The translations under genes and the position numbers were made by a program. 64,000 nt of DNA. Origin: an uncultured Cohaesibacter sp. GTDB lineage: Bacteria; Pseudomonadota; Alphaproteobacteria; Rhizobiales; Cohaesibacteraceae. Location of the stretch: contig NZ_OY781114.1 in assembly GCF_963676485.1 (NCBI RefSeq), forward strand, positions 124,001 to 188,000, given 5' to 3'. Under the pieces are notes generated by a model, which made no database searches, was not told the DNA's origin, and saw only the letters and a list, made by a program, of their open reading frames with translations. Shown here in pieces: positions 18,783 to 27,315 of this stretch; position 1 is the first letter of the stretch, and every line of letters begins with the position of its first letter.

Positions 18783-20162
18783 ATGTTGGAGAATGATCAA
18801 TTAGCGCAATGGGATCGGGAAAACTTCTTCCATCCGTCCACCCCGCTGGGCCAGTTCGCACGCGGCGAATTGAACAACCGCATCGTGACCGGCGGCAAAG
18901 GCGTTTATATTGAAGATCGCGAAGGCAACAAGCTGCTTGACGCCTTTGCGGGCCTTTATTGCGTTAATATCGGCTATGGCCGTCAGGAAATCGCCGAAGC
19001 CATTGCGGCCCAGGCAAAGGAGCTGGCTTATTACCACGCCTATGTAGGCCATGGCACCGAAGCCAACATCACGCTGGCCAAGATGATCCTCGATCGCGCC
19101 CCGGACCACATGTCCAAAGTCTATTTCGGCCTGTCCGGATCGGATGCCAACGAGACCAACATCAAGCTTGTCTGGTACTACAACAACGTGCTGGGGCGCC
19201 CTGAAAAGAAGAAGATCATTTCCCGCTGGCGCGGTTATCATGGCTCTGGCCTGATGACGGGCTCGCTCACTGGCCTTGAAACCTTCCATAACCAGTTTGA
19301 TCTGCCACTGCCTTATGTGGTGCATACGGATGCGCCATACTATTTCCGCCGCGAAGATCTGGGGCAATCCGAAGCCGAATTCGTCAAGCAGTGCGCGGAC
19401 AATCTCGACGCCCTCATCCAGAAGGAAGGACCGGACACCATCGCCGCCTTCATCGGTGAGCCTGTTCTGGGCACTGGCGGCATCGTGCCGCCACCGGCTG
19501 GCTACTGGGAAGCCATTCAGGCCGTGCTGAGCAAATACGACATCCTGCTGATTGTTGACGAAGTGATCACCGGTTTTGGTCGCCTCGGCTCCATGTTTGG
19601 GTCTGATCACTATGGCCTCAAACCAGATATCATGACCATCGCCAAGGGCCTCACCTCTGCCTATGCGCCGCTTTCCGGATCCATCGTGGCAGACCGCGTG
19701 TGGAAGGTATTGGAAGACGGCACCGACAAATATGGCGCCATCGGTCATGGCTGGACCTATTCGGCCCACCCGATCGGAGCGGCTGCCGGCGTTGCCAACC
19801 TCAAGCTTATTGATGAATTAAAGCTCATTGACAATGCAAAGGACACTGGCGCCTATTTTGTTCAAGGTCTGAAAGACGCTGTTGGCGACTTGTCGATTGT
19901 TGGGGACGTGCGCGGCGAAGGCATTATGGCCGCTGTCGAATTCGTCAAGGACAAGGACAGCCGCACCTTCTTCGATCCCGCCGACAAGATCGGCTATGCG
20001 GTTGTTGGTGCGCTGCTCGAACGCCACAAGGTGATCGGTCGCGCGATGCCACAGGGCGACATTCTGGGCTTTGCGCCACCGCTCTGCATGACCAAAGAGG
20101 AAGCCGACACCGTGATTGCCGCCACCAAGGATGCAATCGAAACGGTTATTGCGAAACTCTGA
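18783..20162 (+). CDS. doeD: DoeD, diaminobutyrate aminotransferase (class III PLP)
   Basis: A 459-residue class III aminotransferase. Motifs: LDAFAGLYCVNIGYG, SGSDANETNIKL, ISRWRGYHGSG, the Asp of LLIVDEVITGFGRLG that contacts PLP nitrogen, and the Schiff-base Lys in IMTIAKGLTSAYAPL. The pathway role is transamination of L-2,4-diaminobutyrate to aspartate semialdehyde, which DoeC oxidises. Other omega-transaminases share the fold, but the position between doeC and the Lrp gene is standard for DoeD. AGGAGAAAG precedes the start. A strong terminator follows. Confidence 0.9.
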   Translation: MLENDQLAQWDRENFFHPSTPLGQFARGELNNRIVTGGKGVYIEDREGNKLLDAFAGLYCVNIGYGRQEIAEAIAAQAKELAYYHAYVGHGTEANITLAKMILDRAPDHMSKVYFGLSGSDANETNIKLVWYYNNVLGRPEKKKIISRWRGYHGSGLMTGSLTGLETFHNQFDLPLPYVVHTDAPYYFRREDLGQSEAEFVKQCADNLDALIQKEGPDTIAAFIGEPVLGTGGIVPPPAGYWEAIQAVLSKYDILLIVDEVITGFGRLGSMFGSDHYGLKPDIMTIAKGLTSAYAPLSGSIVADRVWKVLEDGTDKYGAIGHGWTYSAHPIGAAAGVANLKLIDELKLIDNAKDTGAYFVQGLKDAVGDLSIVGDVRGEGIMAAVEFVKDKDSRTFFDPADKIGYAVVGALLERHKVIGRAMPQGDILGFAPPLCMTKEEADTVIAATKDAIETVIAKL

Positions 20163-20179
20163 TTTCACCAACGCAAAAG

Positions 20180-20208
20180 CAAGGCGGGCTCCATGCCCGC
20201 CTTGTTTC
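20180..20208 (+). terminator. Rho-independent terminator ending the ueh-eut-doe operon
   Basis: A perfect 10-bp stem CAAGGCGGGC (20180-20189) / GCCCGCCTTG (20195-20204) with a 5-base loop is followed by TTTCG. It lies 18 bases after doeD and separates it from the Lrp gene. Confidence 0.8.
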
Positions 20209-20370
20209 GTTTCCCGCCTGATTTCTATTCTTTTCCATAGGCTGAGCGACCTGATAAAACTGTGCTTGGCCTTCCCCGCCTCAATTGTGCTACCAATTGA
20301 ATGAGCCAATGGTTTGCGCTGCGAACACCCTTTTGCCCAAGACCCGATAGTGCACGGAGACACAACAGCT

Positions 20371-20862
20371 ATGCCTGCCGCAGGACTGAAACTGGATGAC
20401 AGAGATTGGGCGATCCTGAAGATTTTGCAAACCGAAGGACGCATCACCAAGGCGGCTCTGGCGCAGCGGGTCAATCTTTCCCCCACCCCCTGCTGGGAGC
20501 GGCTGAAACGGCTTGAAGAGGCCGGTATTATCGAGGCCTATGAAACCCGCCTCTCGCTAAAGGCTTTCGGCTCCCTTGCTGTGGTCTTTGTCGAAGTGGA
20601 GCTTGATAGTCACCGTTCAGAAGATTTTGAACGGTTCGAGACCGCAGTTCAGGACTATCCCGAAATTCTCGAATGCTGGGCTGTGGGTGGCGGACTTGAT
20701 TACATTCTCAAGATCGTTGCCAAGGATGTGGACCATTATCAACGGCTCATCGATCATATGCTCGAAGCGGATATCGGCCTCCGGCGCTATTTCACCTATG
20801 TGGTCACCAAACCGGTCGTCAACCGATCGGCTCTACCGCTGGAAAAGCTCCAGCTCGATTGA
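20371..20862 (+). CDS. Lrp/AsnC-family regulator of the ectoine cluster (DoeX/AsnC type)
   Basis: A 163-residue feast/famine regulator: N-terminal helix-turn-helix (DDRDWAILKILQTEGRITK, LAQRVNLSPTPCWERLKRLE) and a C-terminal RAM ligand-binding domain (WAVGGGLDYILKIVAKDVDHYQ). ATG 20371 gives the family N-terminus. This gene type regularly accompanies doe genes, where DoeX binds DNA upstream of the catabolic operon. It stands after the operon terminator, so it probably has its own promoter in 20209-20370. Its ligand is unknown; a pathway amino acid would be logical. Confidence 0.87.
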   Translation: MPAAGLKLDDRDWAILKILQTEGRITKAALAQRVNLSPTPCWERLKRLEEAGIIEAYETRLSLKAFGSLAVVFVEVELDSHRSEDFERFETAVQDYPEILECWAVGGGLDYILKIVAKDVDHYQRLIDHMLEADIGLRRYFTYVVTKPVVNRSALPLEKLQLD

Positions 20863-21224
20863 CGCACCTGTCTCTTATGGTCTTCGTTATCGGGCTCTGG
20901 GCTTTCCGCCTTTTTCATGGGCTGAAGCATCCATGAATAGTGATTAGACATGTGAGGAACTGCAAAGAATATTCGCCCGCCAAAAGCTCTTCAAAGCAGG
21001 CAATTGCGGGACTATTCCGCTTCTCTCGCTCAGTTCAATATATGTATAATCTCCTATTATCAAAACGTGTTTCCTCGTCAAAGACACGCCCATTCAGGCC
21101 GCAATTCTATTGTCAGCTTCTTATAATCCATGATCCTTGAAAATTATACTTATCCAAACCCCGATTCGACTCAGAGGTTACTATTGGTTATTGTCCGACT
21201 CACGGAAACGTGAGGATAGAGAAA
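20863..21224. other. 362-base intergenic region before the second universal stress gene
   Basis: No gene is supported. The stretch becomes AT-rich towards 21040-21160 and probably contains the promoter for the usp-BCCT pair. I see no clear operator or strong hairpin. Confidence 0.4.
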
Positions 21225-21641
21225 ATGTTCAATACGATCATGGTTCCGGTGGATTTGCGTCACACGTCCAAATTGGAGAAGACGCTGACCATCGCGGCTG
21301 ATATGGCAAGGACCAACGAAGCAGCTGTCATCTTTGTTGGTGTCACCGGCCCCGAACCAGGGGACTTGGGCCATACGCCGGCGGAATTTGGCGACAGATT
21401 GCAAGCCTTTGCATCCGCTCAGATGCAGGCCCGCGGGATCAATGCAACAGCCCATGTCATTGTTGCCAACGATCCGGCAGTGGACCTGAACAAAAAGCTG
21501 ATGGAAGCCGTAGAGGCTACAGGTTCTGACCTTGTCATCATGGCTTCCCATATTCCGAACATATCGGATTATATCTGGTCGTCTCATGGCGGACATTTGG
21601 CAAGCCACTCGCGAGCATCGGTTTTCCTTGTTCGTGGTTAG
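21225..21641 (+). CDS. Universal stress protein (UspA family), upstream of a BCCT carrier
   Basis: A 138-residue UspA-fold protein starting MFNTIMVPVDLRHTSKLEK. The strand-helix pattern and VIMASHIPNISDYIWSSHGG near the C-terminus fit the family, but the G-x2-G-x9-G nucleotide motif is absent (ASHIPNISDYIW instead), so ATP binding is doubtful. It is therefore a different subtype from the TeaD-like protein at 11265. It precedes the BCCT gene by 84 bases with a hairpin terminator between, so it may be a partner or regulator of that carrier, as TeaD is for TeaABC; this is inference. Confidence 0.85.
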   Translation: MFNTIMVPVDLRHTSKLEKTLTIAADMARTNEAAVIFVGVTGPEPGDLGHTPAEFGDRLQAFASAQMQARGINATAHVIVANDPAVDLNKKLMEAVEATGSDLVIMASHIPNISDYIWSSHGGHLASHSRASVFLVRG

Positions 21642-21646
21642 CCTCG

Positions 21647-21673
21647 GGGTGCCTGCTGCTGGCACCCGTTTTT
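21647..21673 (+). terminator. Terminator or attenuator between usp and the BCCT gene
   Basis: A 7-bp GC-rich stem GGGTGCC (21647-21653) / GGCACCC (21661-21667) with a 7-base loop is followed by G and five T. It starts 6 bases after the usp stop, 53 bases before the BCCT start. Confidence 0.7.
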
Positions 21674-21725
21674 AAAAATCTATCTCATCATCCATAAATA
21701 ATAACAATATGGAGACTGCATCGTA

Positions 21726-23363
21726 ATGACGAATGCCGAAGAAGCTGGCATCCCCGCGCCGGAAGGCGATACGGAAATTATTGAAACCGATTATGAGATC
21801 GGTCAGGACAATGTCGAGGGTCAGGTTGGACCATTCGGATTTGACGTGCACAACCCGGTCTTTCTCGTCTCGGGACTTTGCATCGTTGCCTTTGTCTTTT
21901 ATGCGCTGGCCCTGCCAGAACAGGCAGCCTCGGTTTTTGGCTGGCTGCGCCCGTGGCTGACGTCCACCTTTGACTGGTTCTTCGTTGGCGCTGCCAATAT
22001 CTTTGTTCTTTTCTGCCTCTTTCTCATCGTCAGCCCCTGGGGCAAGGTGCGACTGGGTGGGCAGGATGCTGAACCCGATTTTACCTATAGAGGTTGGTTC
22101 GCCATGCTCTTTGCCGCAGGCATGGGCATCGGTTTGATGTTTTTTGGCGTTTTGGAGCCTGTCTATCATATGGCGGTTTCCCAGCCATTGGGCACGCCAT
22201 CCCCGCTGGATGGCTCGGGCAACATCATTGCCGAGAATGTTGAGCGGGCCAAGGAAATGGGGCTTGCTGCCACGATCTACCATTGGGGTCTGCACCCTTG
22301 GGCTATTTACGCCATTGTGGCACTGTCACTCGCGCTGTTTTCCTTCAACAAGGGCCTGCCGCTGACCATCCGCTCCGCGTTCCATCCGATTTTTGGCGAC
22401 CGCATTTGGGGCTGGACCGGCCATATCATTGATATTCTGGCCGTGTTTGCCACCCTCTTCGGCCTTGCCACTTCTCTGGGCTTTGGTGCGCAGCAGGCCA
22501 ACGCTGGCTTGAACCATGTCTTTGGCATTCCAATCGGCACGCCGGTACAGATTATCCTTATCACGGTCATCACAGCCGTTGCGCTCTTTTCGGTGTTGCG
22601 TGGCCTTGATGGAGGCGTCAAACTGCTCTCGGAAATCAACATGGGCATCGCGGCTCTGCTGCTGCTGTTTGTGCTGTTTGTCGGTCCGACATTGTTGATC
22701 CTTACGGACTTCGGCGAAGGCCTTCTCGCTTATGCCGAAGATATCATCCCGCTGTCCAATCCGTTTGGGCGGACTGATCTGGATTATCTGCATGGCTGGA
22801 CCACTTTCTATTGGGCATGGTGGATCAGCTGGTCACCTTTCGTCGGCATGTTCATTGCACGCGTTTCGCGCGGCAGGACCGTACGGGAGTTTATCACCTG
22901 TGTGCTGCTCATCCCGTCACTGGTCTGCGTTCTCTGGATGGCCGTTTTTGGTGGCGTCGCGATCGACCAGGTCTTGTCAGACCCACTGACCTCTGCGGTT
23001 AAGGCCAATGTGATCGACAATTACAATCCCCCGCTATCCCTGTTCGCAATGCTTGAAGGCCTGCCCTTCTCAAGCATCACCTCTGTGATTGCGATTGTGC
23101 TGGTCATTGTCTTCTTCGTGACTTCGTCGGACTCCGGCTCGCTGGTTATCGATACCATCACGGCAGGCGGCAAGATCGATGCGCCGGTTCCCCAGCGGGT
23201 CTTCTGGGCCACGTTTGAGGGCGCGGTTGCGATCGTGTTGCTTGTTGGCGGCGGCTTGACTGCCCTGCAGGCCATGGTGATCTCAACGGGTCTACCCTTC
23301 ACAGTCGTGCTGCTGGTCATGTGTTATGCTGTCTATAAGGGCCTCAGCACAGAACCACGCTAG
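21726..23363 (+). CDS. BCCT-family betaine/carnitine/choline transporter
   Basis: A 545-residue secondary carrier with 12 expected helices. The family signature region GWTTFYWAWWISWSPFVGMF followed by ARVSRGRTVREF is intact, as is FAAGMGIGLMFFGVLEPVYH in helix 3, where glycine-rich GMGIG suggests Na+-coupled betaine-type substrates rather than the proton-coupled or exchange types (inference from known BCCT members). An acidic cytoplasmic N-terminus of about 45 residues precedes helix 1; the C-terminus after the last helix is very short (YKGLSTEPR), so the long osmosensing tail seen in BetP is absent. Next to the ectoine cluster it probably imports a compatible solute as nutrient or protectant. 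Confidence 0.9.
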   Translation: MTNAEEAGIPAPEGDTEIIETDYEIGQDNVEGQVGPFGFDVHNPVFLVSGLCIVAFVFYALALPEQAASVFGWLRPWLTSTFDWFFVGAANIFVLFCLFLIVSPWGKVRLGGQDAEPDFTYRGWFAMLFAAGMGIGLMFFGVLEPVYHMAVSQPLGTPSPLDGSGNIIAENVERAKEMGLAATIYHWGLHPWAIYAIVALSLALFSFNKGLPLTIRSAFHPIFGDRIWGWTGHIIDILAVFATLFGLATSLGFGAQQANAGLNHVFGIPIGTPVQIILITVITAVALFSVLRGLDGGVKLLSEINMGIAALLLLFVLFVGPTLLILTDFGEGLLAYAEDIIPLSNPFGRTDLDYLHGWTTFYWAWWISWSPFVGMFIARVSRGRTVREFITCVLLIPSLVCVLWMAVFGGVAIDQVLSDPLTSAVKANVIDNYNPPLSLFAMLEGLPFSSITSVIAIVLVIVFFVTSSDSGSLVIDTITAGGKIDAPVPQRVFWATFEGAVAIVLLVGGGLTALQAMVISTGLPFTVVLLVMCYAVYKGLSTEPR

Positions 23364-23389
23364 GCTGCTCACAAGCCACACAAACAAAC

Positions 23390-23421
23390 AAAGGCCTGGC
23401 ATCTTGCGATGCCGGGCCTTT
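23390..23421. terminator. Bidirectional Rho-independent terminator between BCCT gene and quinone oxidoreductase gene
   Basis: A 13-bp stem (AAAGGCCTGGCAT, 23390-23402, with ATGCCGGGCCTTT, 23409-23421, one G-T wobble) and a 6-base loop lies between two converging genes. It has TTTGTT on one side and TTTGTTTGTTTG on the other when read on the opposite strand. Confidence 0.88.
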
Positions 23422-23457
23422 GTTATATCAGCTAGGATGCTCTTCCCGTTCGCCCAA

Positions 23458-24429
23458 TCAGGGCTTGAGAATGGTTGCACCGGTGGTCTTGCGGCCCTCC
23501 AGAGCCTTATGGGCTTTGCCAGCGTCTTTCAACGGCACAGAGGCAACCACATCAGCCATGACCGCGCCGCTGACGAGCTTGTCGAACAGATCGGCAGCGC
23601 GCGCTTCCAGATCGGCCCGCTTGGCCACATAGTCAAACAGAACAGGGCGACAGGCCGCAAGCGATCCCTTTGCCAGATCGGAAAGCTTGAAATCTTCGAT
23701 CATGCCGGAAGACTGGCCGAAATTTGCAAACATGCCGAAAGGCTTGAGGCAGCTGAGCGATCCGCGCCATGTGTCCTTGCCGACGCTGTCATAAACCACT
23801 TCGCACCCTTCACCGCCCGTCAACTCCATGACCTTCTCGGCGAAATTCTCTTCGCGGTAATTGATGACGTCGCTATAGCCATGCTCCAGGGCCAGCGCGA
23901 CCTTTTCCGCCGAGCCTGCCGTGCCGATAGCGCGAGCACCAAGGGCTTTGAGCCACTGGCCCAGAATGAGGCCAACCCCGCCTGCAGCAGCATGCACCAA
24001 TACCGTATCCCCAGCCTTGACGGCATAGGACGACGTGACAAGATATTGCGCCGTCAGCCCCTTAAGCATGACGGACGCGGCAAGGTCATCCGAGACGCCA
24101 TCAGGCAGAACCACCAGTCGATCAGCTGCCAGCACGCGGCGCTCGCGATAGGCGCCGAATTTGAGGACATAAGCGACTCTATCGCCAACCTTAAGCCCTT
24201 CCACGCCCTCGCCGATTGCCTCGACAACACCCGCGGCCTCGGCGCCGGGGATCATCGTGTCTTCTGCCCAAGGATAAAGCCCCGTTCGGTTATAGACATC
24301 GATAAAGTTGACGCCAATTGCCGTGTGGCGCACCAGGGCTTCTCCCGGACCGGGCGCACCTGTTTCCAGTGCGCACCACTCCATGACTTCCGGACCACCA
24401 GGTCTGGAAGCGACAAGTGCCATATCCAT
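23458..24429 (-). CDS. Zinc-free MDR family quinone oxidoreductase
   Basis: A 323-residue NADPH:quinone oxidoreductase of the medium-chain dehydrogenase superfamily. Signatures: GVNFIDVYNRTGLYP, the PGAEAAGVVEAIGEGV segment, and the NADPH loop VHAAAGGVGLILGQW. Structural zinc cysteines of alcohol dehydrogenases are missing, as in QOR. It would reduce quinones or enones one electron or hydride at a time in the cytoplasm. GGAG lies 6 bases before ATG 24429. It is the last gene of the sugar ABC operon, 78 bases after the AhpD-like gene, which may indicate a detoxifying or redox role in the same pathway. Confidence 0.88.
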   Translation of the reverse strand: MDMALVASRPGGPEVMEWCALETGAPGPGEALVRHTAIGVNFIDVYNRTGLYPWAEDTMIPGAEAAGVVEAIGEGVEGLKVGDRVAYVLKFGAYRERRVLAADRLVVLPDGVSDDLAASVMLKGLTAQYLVTSSYAVKAGDTVLVHAAAGGVGLILGQWLKALGARAIGTAGSAEKVALALEHGYSDVINYREENFAEKVMELTGGEGCEVVYDSVGKDTWRGSLSCLKPFGMFANFGQSSGMIEDFKLSDLAKGSLAACRPVLFDYVAKRADLEARAADLFDKLVSGAVMADVVASVPLKDAGKAHKALEGRKTTGATILKP

Positions 24430-24507
24430 TTTCTTCTCCGATTTTTGCGCCGCCTTCGCCTTGCATAGGTGGCGGCGACGCCAAAGTCATGTGTTTATAT
24501 CAGGCTC

Positions 24508-24915
24508 TCAGGCCAGAAATTCAGGGTCAACCGGCACCTGCATCGCAGACACCAGATGGTTGGTCTGCGCGGCCAGCCCAACGATGGACAGAAGCTCGGC
24601 ATAGGTATCCTCGGTCATGCCCTTGGCGCGGGCTTGTGCGGTGTGCGAATGCAGGCAATAGGAGCAGGAATTGGCTGCCGAAACGGCGATGTAAATCATC
24701 TCGCGCGTCATCGGGTCGATGTTGCCAGGCGTCATCATGACAGCCTTCAACCCTTCCCATGTGCGCTTGAGCAAGGCCGGATCAGCGGCCCCCAACGCAC
24801 GCCAGAAATTATTGATGAAGTCGGTTTTGCGCAGATCGCGGATTTCGTCAAAGACTTCCTTTACGGCCGGGATCTTTTCGGCTTCTTCATCGGTGAGCAG
24901 TTTGACAGTTGCCAT
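24508..24915 (-). CDS. AhpD-like carboxymuconolactone decarboxylase family protein
   Basis: A 135-residue all-helical AhpD/CMD-fold protein. The redox motif SCSYCLHSHT (Cys84, Cys87, then His) is typical of the peroxidase-type, thiol-active branch, so a role in thiol-disulfide or peroxide chemistry is more likely than lactone decarboxylation. A strong AGGAGG precedes ATG 24915, directly after the aminotransferase stop codon, so the two genes are co-translated. The physiological substrate is not evident. Confidence 0.85.
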   Translation of the reverse strand: MATVKLLTDEEAEKIPAVKEVFDEIRDLRKTDFINNFWRALGAADPALLKRTWEGLKAVMMTPGNIDPMTREMIYIAVSAANSCSYCLHSHTAQARAKGMTEDTYAELLSIVGLAAQTNHLVSAMQVPVDPEFLA

Positions 24916-24927
24916 CTTGGTATCCTC

Positions 24928-25782
24928 CTAGGCGTGTGCCCATTCCATATATAGTGAACGGGCCTTCTTGGTGATTGGCCCATATGCGAGTTCCCGGTCT
25001 TCAATACGAGATACCGGGATGACCTTGGAGATATTCCCGGTAGAAAAAATTTCGTCCGCTTCCATGAAATCCTGAACGGTCAGGGTCATTTCATGCACGC
25101 TGTATCCAGCATCGCGCAGCAGCCCGAGGACACGCTTGCGCGTGATGCCAGCAAGGAAAGTGCCATTGGGGATGGAGGTAAAGACCTCCCCGCCGCGCAC
25201 CATAAAGACATTGGCCGTGGCCAGTTCTGCGACGTTGCCTGCGCAATCTGTCACTAGCGCGTTGTCAAAGCCCTTCTTCTGGGCCTCACGCACCATGCGG
25301 GCATTGTTGGCATAAAGACAGGCTGCCTTGGCGTTGGTTGGAGCCACTGCGAAGGTCGGACGGCGGAACTGGGTGGTGGTGATGGAAAAGCCGGTTGGTT
25401 CCACCATCGGGATTTCTTCAAGACAGAGCGCAAAATCCGTCGAAGATGCAAGCGGAGGCAGCGTGCCAACGTCGCTTTCCTCGGCCCAATACATTGGCCG
25501 GATGTAAACATCTGTGTTGGGCGCGAATTTTTTGATGCCGTCTTTGGCAAGCGCTTCAATTTCTTCGCCGGTAAAGGTTGGATCCAGCATCAAGGCCTCT
25601 GCAGAGCGATTGATCCGTTGGCAATGCAAGTCCAGATCAGGCGAAACACCCTCAAACAGGCGCGCGCCATCAAACACCAGAGACCCGAGCCATGTTGCAT
25701 GAGAGGCAGCGCCCAGAATGCGCACATCGCCCTCATGCCAATCGCCCTTGTAATAGGTCCACATTGCGCGCTCGCAAGCCAT
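24928..25782 (-). CDS. Branched-chain amino acid aminotransferase-like fold-type IV transaminase
   Basis: A 284-residue PLP transaminase of the BCAT group. Visible: GSLVFDGARLFEG, DVYIRPMYWAE, candidate Schiff-base Lys152 in PTNAKAACLYANN, and the LATANVFMVRGGEVFT PLP-binding region. ATG 25782 is chosen because GGAGAAAG lies just upstream; the longer frame is not supported. It sits 32 bases after the ABC ATPase gene in the same operon, which is unusual for a housekeeping ilvE. A dedicated role on an amino compound brought in by this transporter is possible. It is distinct from the D-amino acid transaminase at 929. Confidence 0.85.
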   Translation of the reverse strand: MACERAMWTYYKGDWHEGDVRILGAASHATWLGSLVFDGARLFEGVSPDLDLHCQRINRSAEALMLDPTFTGEEIEALAKDGIKKFAPNTDVYIRPMYWAEESDVGTLPPLASSTDFALCLEEIPMVEPTGFSITTTQFRRPTFAVAPTNAKAACLYANNARMVREAQKKGFDNALVTDCAGNVAELATANVFMVRGGEVFTSIPNGTFLAGITRKRVLGLLRDAGYSVHEMTLTVQDFMEADEIFSTGNISKVIPVSRIEDRELAYGPITKKARSLYMEWAHA

Positions 25783-25814
25783 TGTCTTTCTCCTTCGATG
25801 GGTTGGCAGGTCCG

Positions 25815-27311
25815 TTAATGGACCGCCGCATACATGATCTTTTCCTCGGTCGCCTCGGCGGGTGAAAATTCTTCCACGATGCGCCCCTGACGACAAACGA
25901 GAATGCGGTCTGACAGATTCATGATCTCCGGCAGGTAGGAGGAAATCACCACCACCGCCAACCCCTGATCGGCCAAACCATTGATGATTTGGTGGATCTC
26001 GGCAATGGCTCCGACATCCACGCCGCGGGTCGGTTCGTCAAAAATCACCAGCTTGGGTTCCTGAACCAATCCCTTGCCGATCACCACCTTTTGCTGGTTG
26101 CCACCGGATAGCTCGACCACACGGGCATTGTCGTTGATGGCGCGAATATTGAGCTTCTTGGACCAATCGGCAGCCACATCCCGCATTTCATTCTTGCTGA
26201 CATACCAGGCCTTGTCATGACCTGCGGCGATGAGACCTGCATAGATATTCTCGGCAATCGACATGGTCTCGAAAAAGCCTTCGCTCTTGCGGTCTTCGGT
26301 GACATAGACAATGCCGTCACTGACCGCTTCCCGCGGTACATAATAGCGGGTTGGTTTCTCGTTGAGCACCACGGTTCCGCCACGCAGGAAGTCCCGCTTA
26401 TAGATGCCGGAAATGATCTTGAAGGTCTCGGTGCGCCCCGAACCAATCAAGCCGAAAACACCGGTGATTTGGCCTGCAAAGACCGAGAAGGAGTTGTTGC
26501 GCACCATGGCCCCCATGGAAATATCCTGCACGGAAAGCACCTTCTTCCCAGCCTTGCGCACACCGCTTTCATCGCGATTGCGATAGAGCTCGTCCGAGAG
26601 GGTCCGCCCCACCATGGCTGCGATCACCGTGTCTCGGGTGAAATTCTCTGTCTTGTCGCTGGCCACCAGTTCTCCATCGCGCAGGATGGTGATGCGATCG
26701 GAAATCTGCAATGCTTCCTCAAGAGCGTGACTGATGAAGATAATCGACACGCCACTCTTTTTAAGGCGCTCGACCAGCGCAAAGAAATGCCGTTTTTCTT
26801 CCGGCGTCAAGGTCGCGGTGGGTTCATCAAAGATGATGACTTCGGCCTTGTGATGCACCGCACGGGCAATCTCGACCATCTGCCGCTTGGCCGCGCCAAG
26901 GGTGGCAACCAGCGCTGTCGGGTCTACCGAGAAGTTGAGCGATTGCAGGAATTGCTGGGCCGAGATGAAGGTGCCACGCAGGCGATTGAGAAAACTCTCC
27001 GAGCCCAGATAGAGATTCTGCGCTACCGTCATGGACGGAACAAGGCTGGTTTCCTGAAACACCATGGCGATGCCGGCTCCGAGCGCCTCATTGGGGTTGG
27101 GAAAGACCGTCTCCTTGCCATGGTGAAACATCTTGCCTTCGGTCGGCTCAACCACGCCCGCCATCATTTTGGTGAGGGTGGATTTGCCTGCACCATTTTC
27201 GCCAAGCAGGGCGTGAACCTCGCCCTTGTGCAGTTCGAAATCCACCTTCTTGATGGCAGGAACCCCGCGGTAGGTCTTGGTGATTTTTTCCATGCGAATG
27301 ATGGGGTCCAT
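25815..27311 (-). CDS. Sugar-type ABC transporter ATP-binding protein (two ATPase domains)
   Basis: A 498-residue RbsA/MglA-type protein with two fused ABC domains. First domain: Walker A LLGENGAGKSTLTKMM and Walker B VIIFDEPTATLT, with the weak signature LGAAKRQMVEIARAV. Second domain: degenerate Walker A FGLIGSGRTETFKI, strong signature LSGGNQQKVVIGKGL and Walker B LVIFDEPTRGVDVG. This asymmetry is normal for the CUT2 family, which imports monosaccharides such as ribose, galactose or xylose. ATG 27311 follows GGAGGGCTAAGG and lies 4 bases after the propeller gene. It energises the two permeases encoded upstream. Confidence 0.92.
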   Translation of the reverse strand: MDPIIRMEKITKTYRGVPAIKKVDFELHKGEVHALLGENGAGKSTLTKMMAGVVEPTEGKMFHHGKETVFPNPNEALGAGIAMVFQETSLVPSMTVAQNLYLGSESFLNRLRGTFISAQQFLQSLNFSVDPTALVATLGAAKRQMVEIARAVHHKAEVIIFDEPTATLTPEEKRHFFALVERLKKSGVSIIFISHALEEALQISDRITILRDGELVASDKTENFTRDTVIAAMVGRTLSDELYRNRDESGVRKAGKKVLSVQDISMGAMVRNNSFSVFAGQITGVFGLIGSGRTETFKIISGIYKRDFLRGGTVVLNEKPTRYYVPREAVSDGIVYVTEDRKSEGFFETMSIAENIYAGLIAAGHDKAWYVSKNEMRDVAADWSKKLNIRAINDNARVVELSGGNQQKVVIGKGLVQEPKLVIFDEPTRGVDVGAIAEIHQIINGLADQGLAVVVISSYLPEIMNLSDRILVCRQGRIVEEFSPAEATEEKIMYAAVH

Positions 27312-27315
27312 ATCC

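Noticed and set aside
23326-24468. 380-codon plus-strand frame opposite the quinone oxidoreductase
   Set aside because: It begins in the BCCT end, crosses the bidirectional terminator and mirrors a certain gene.
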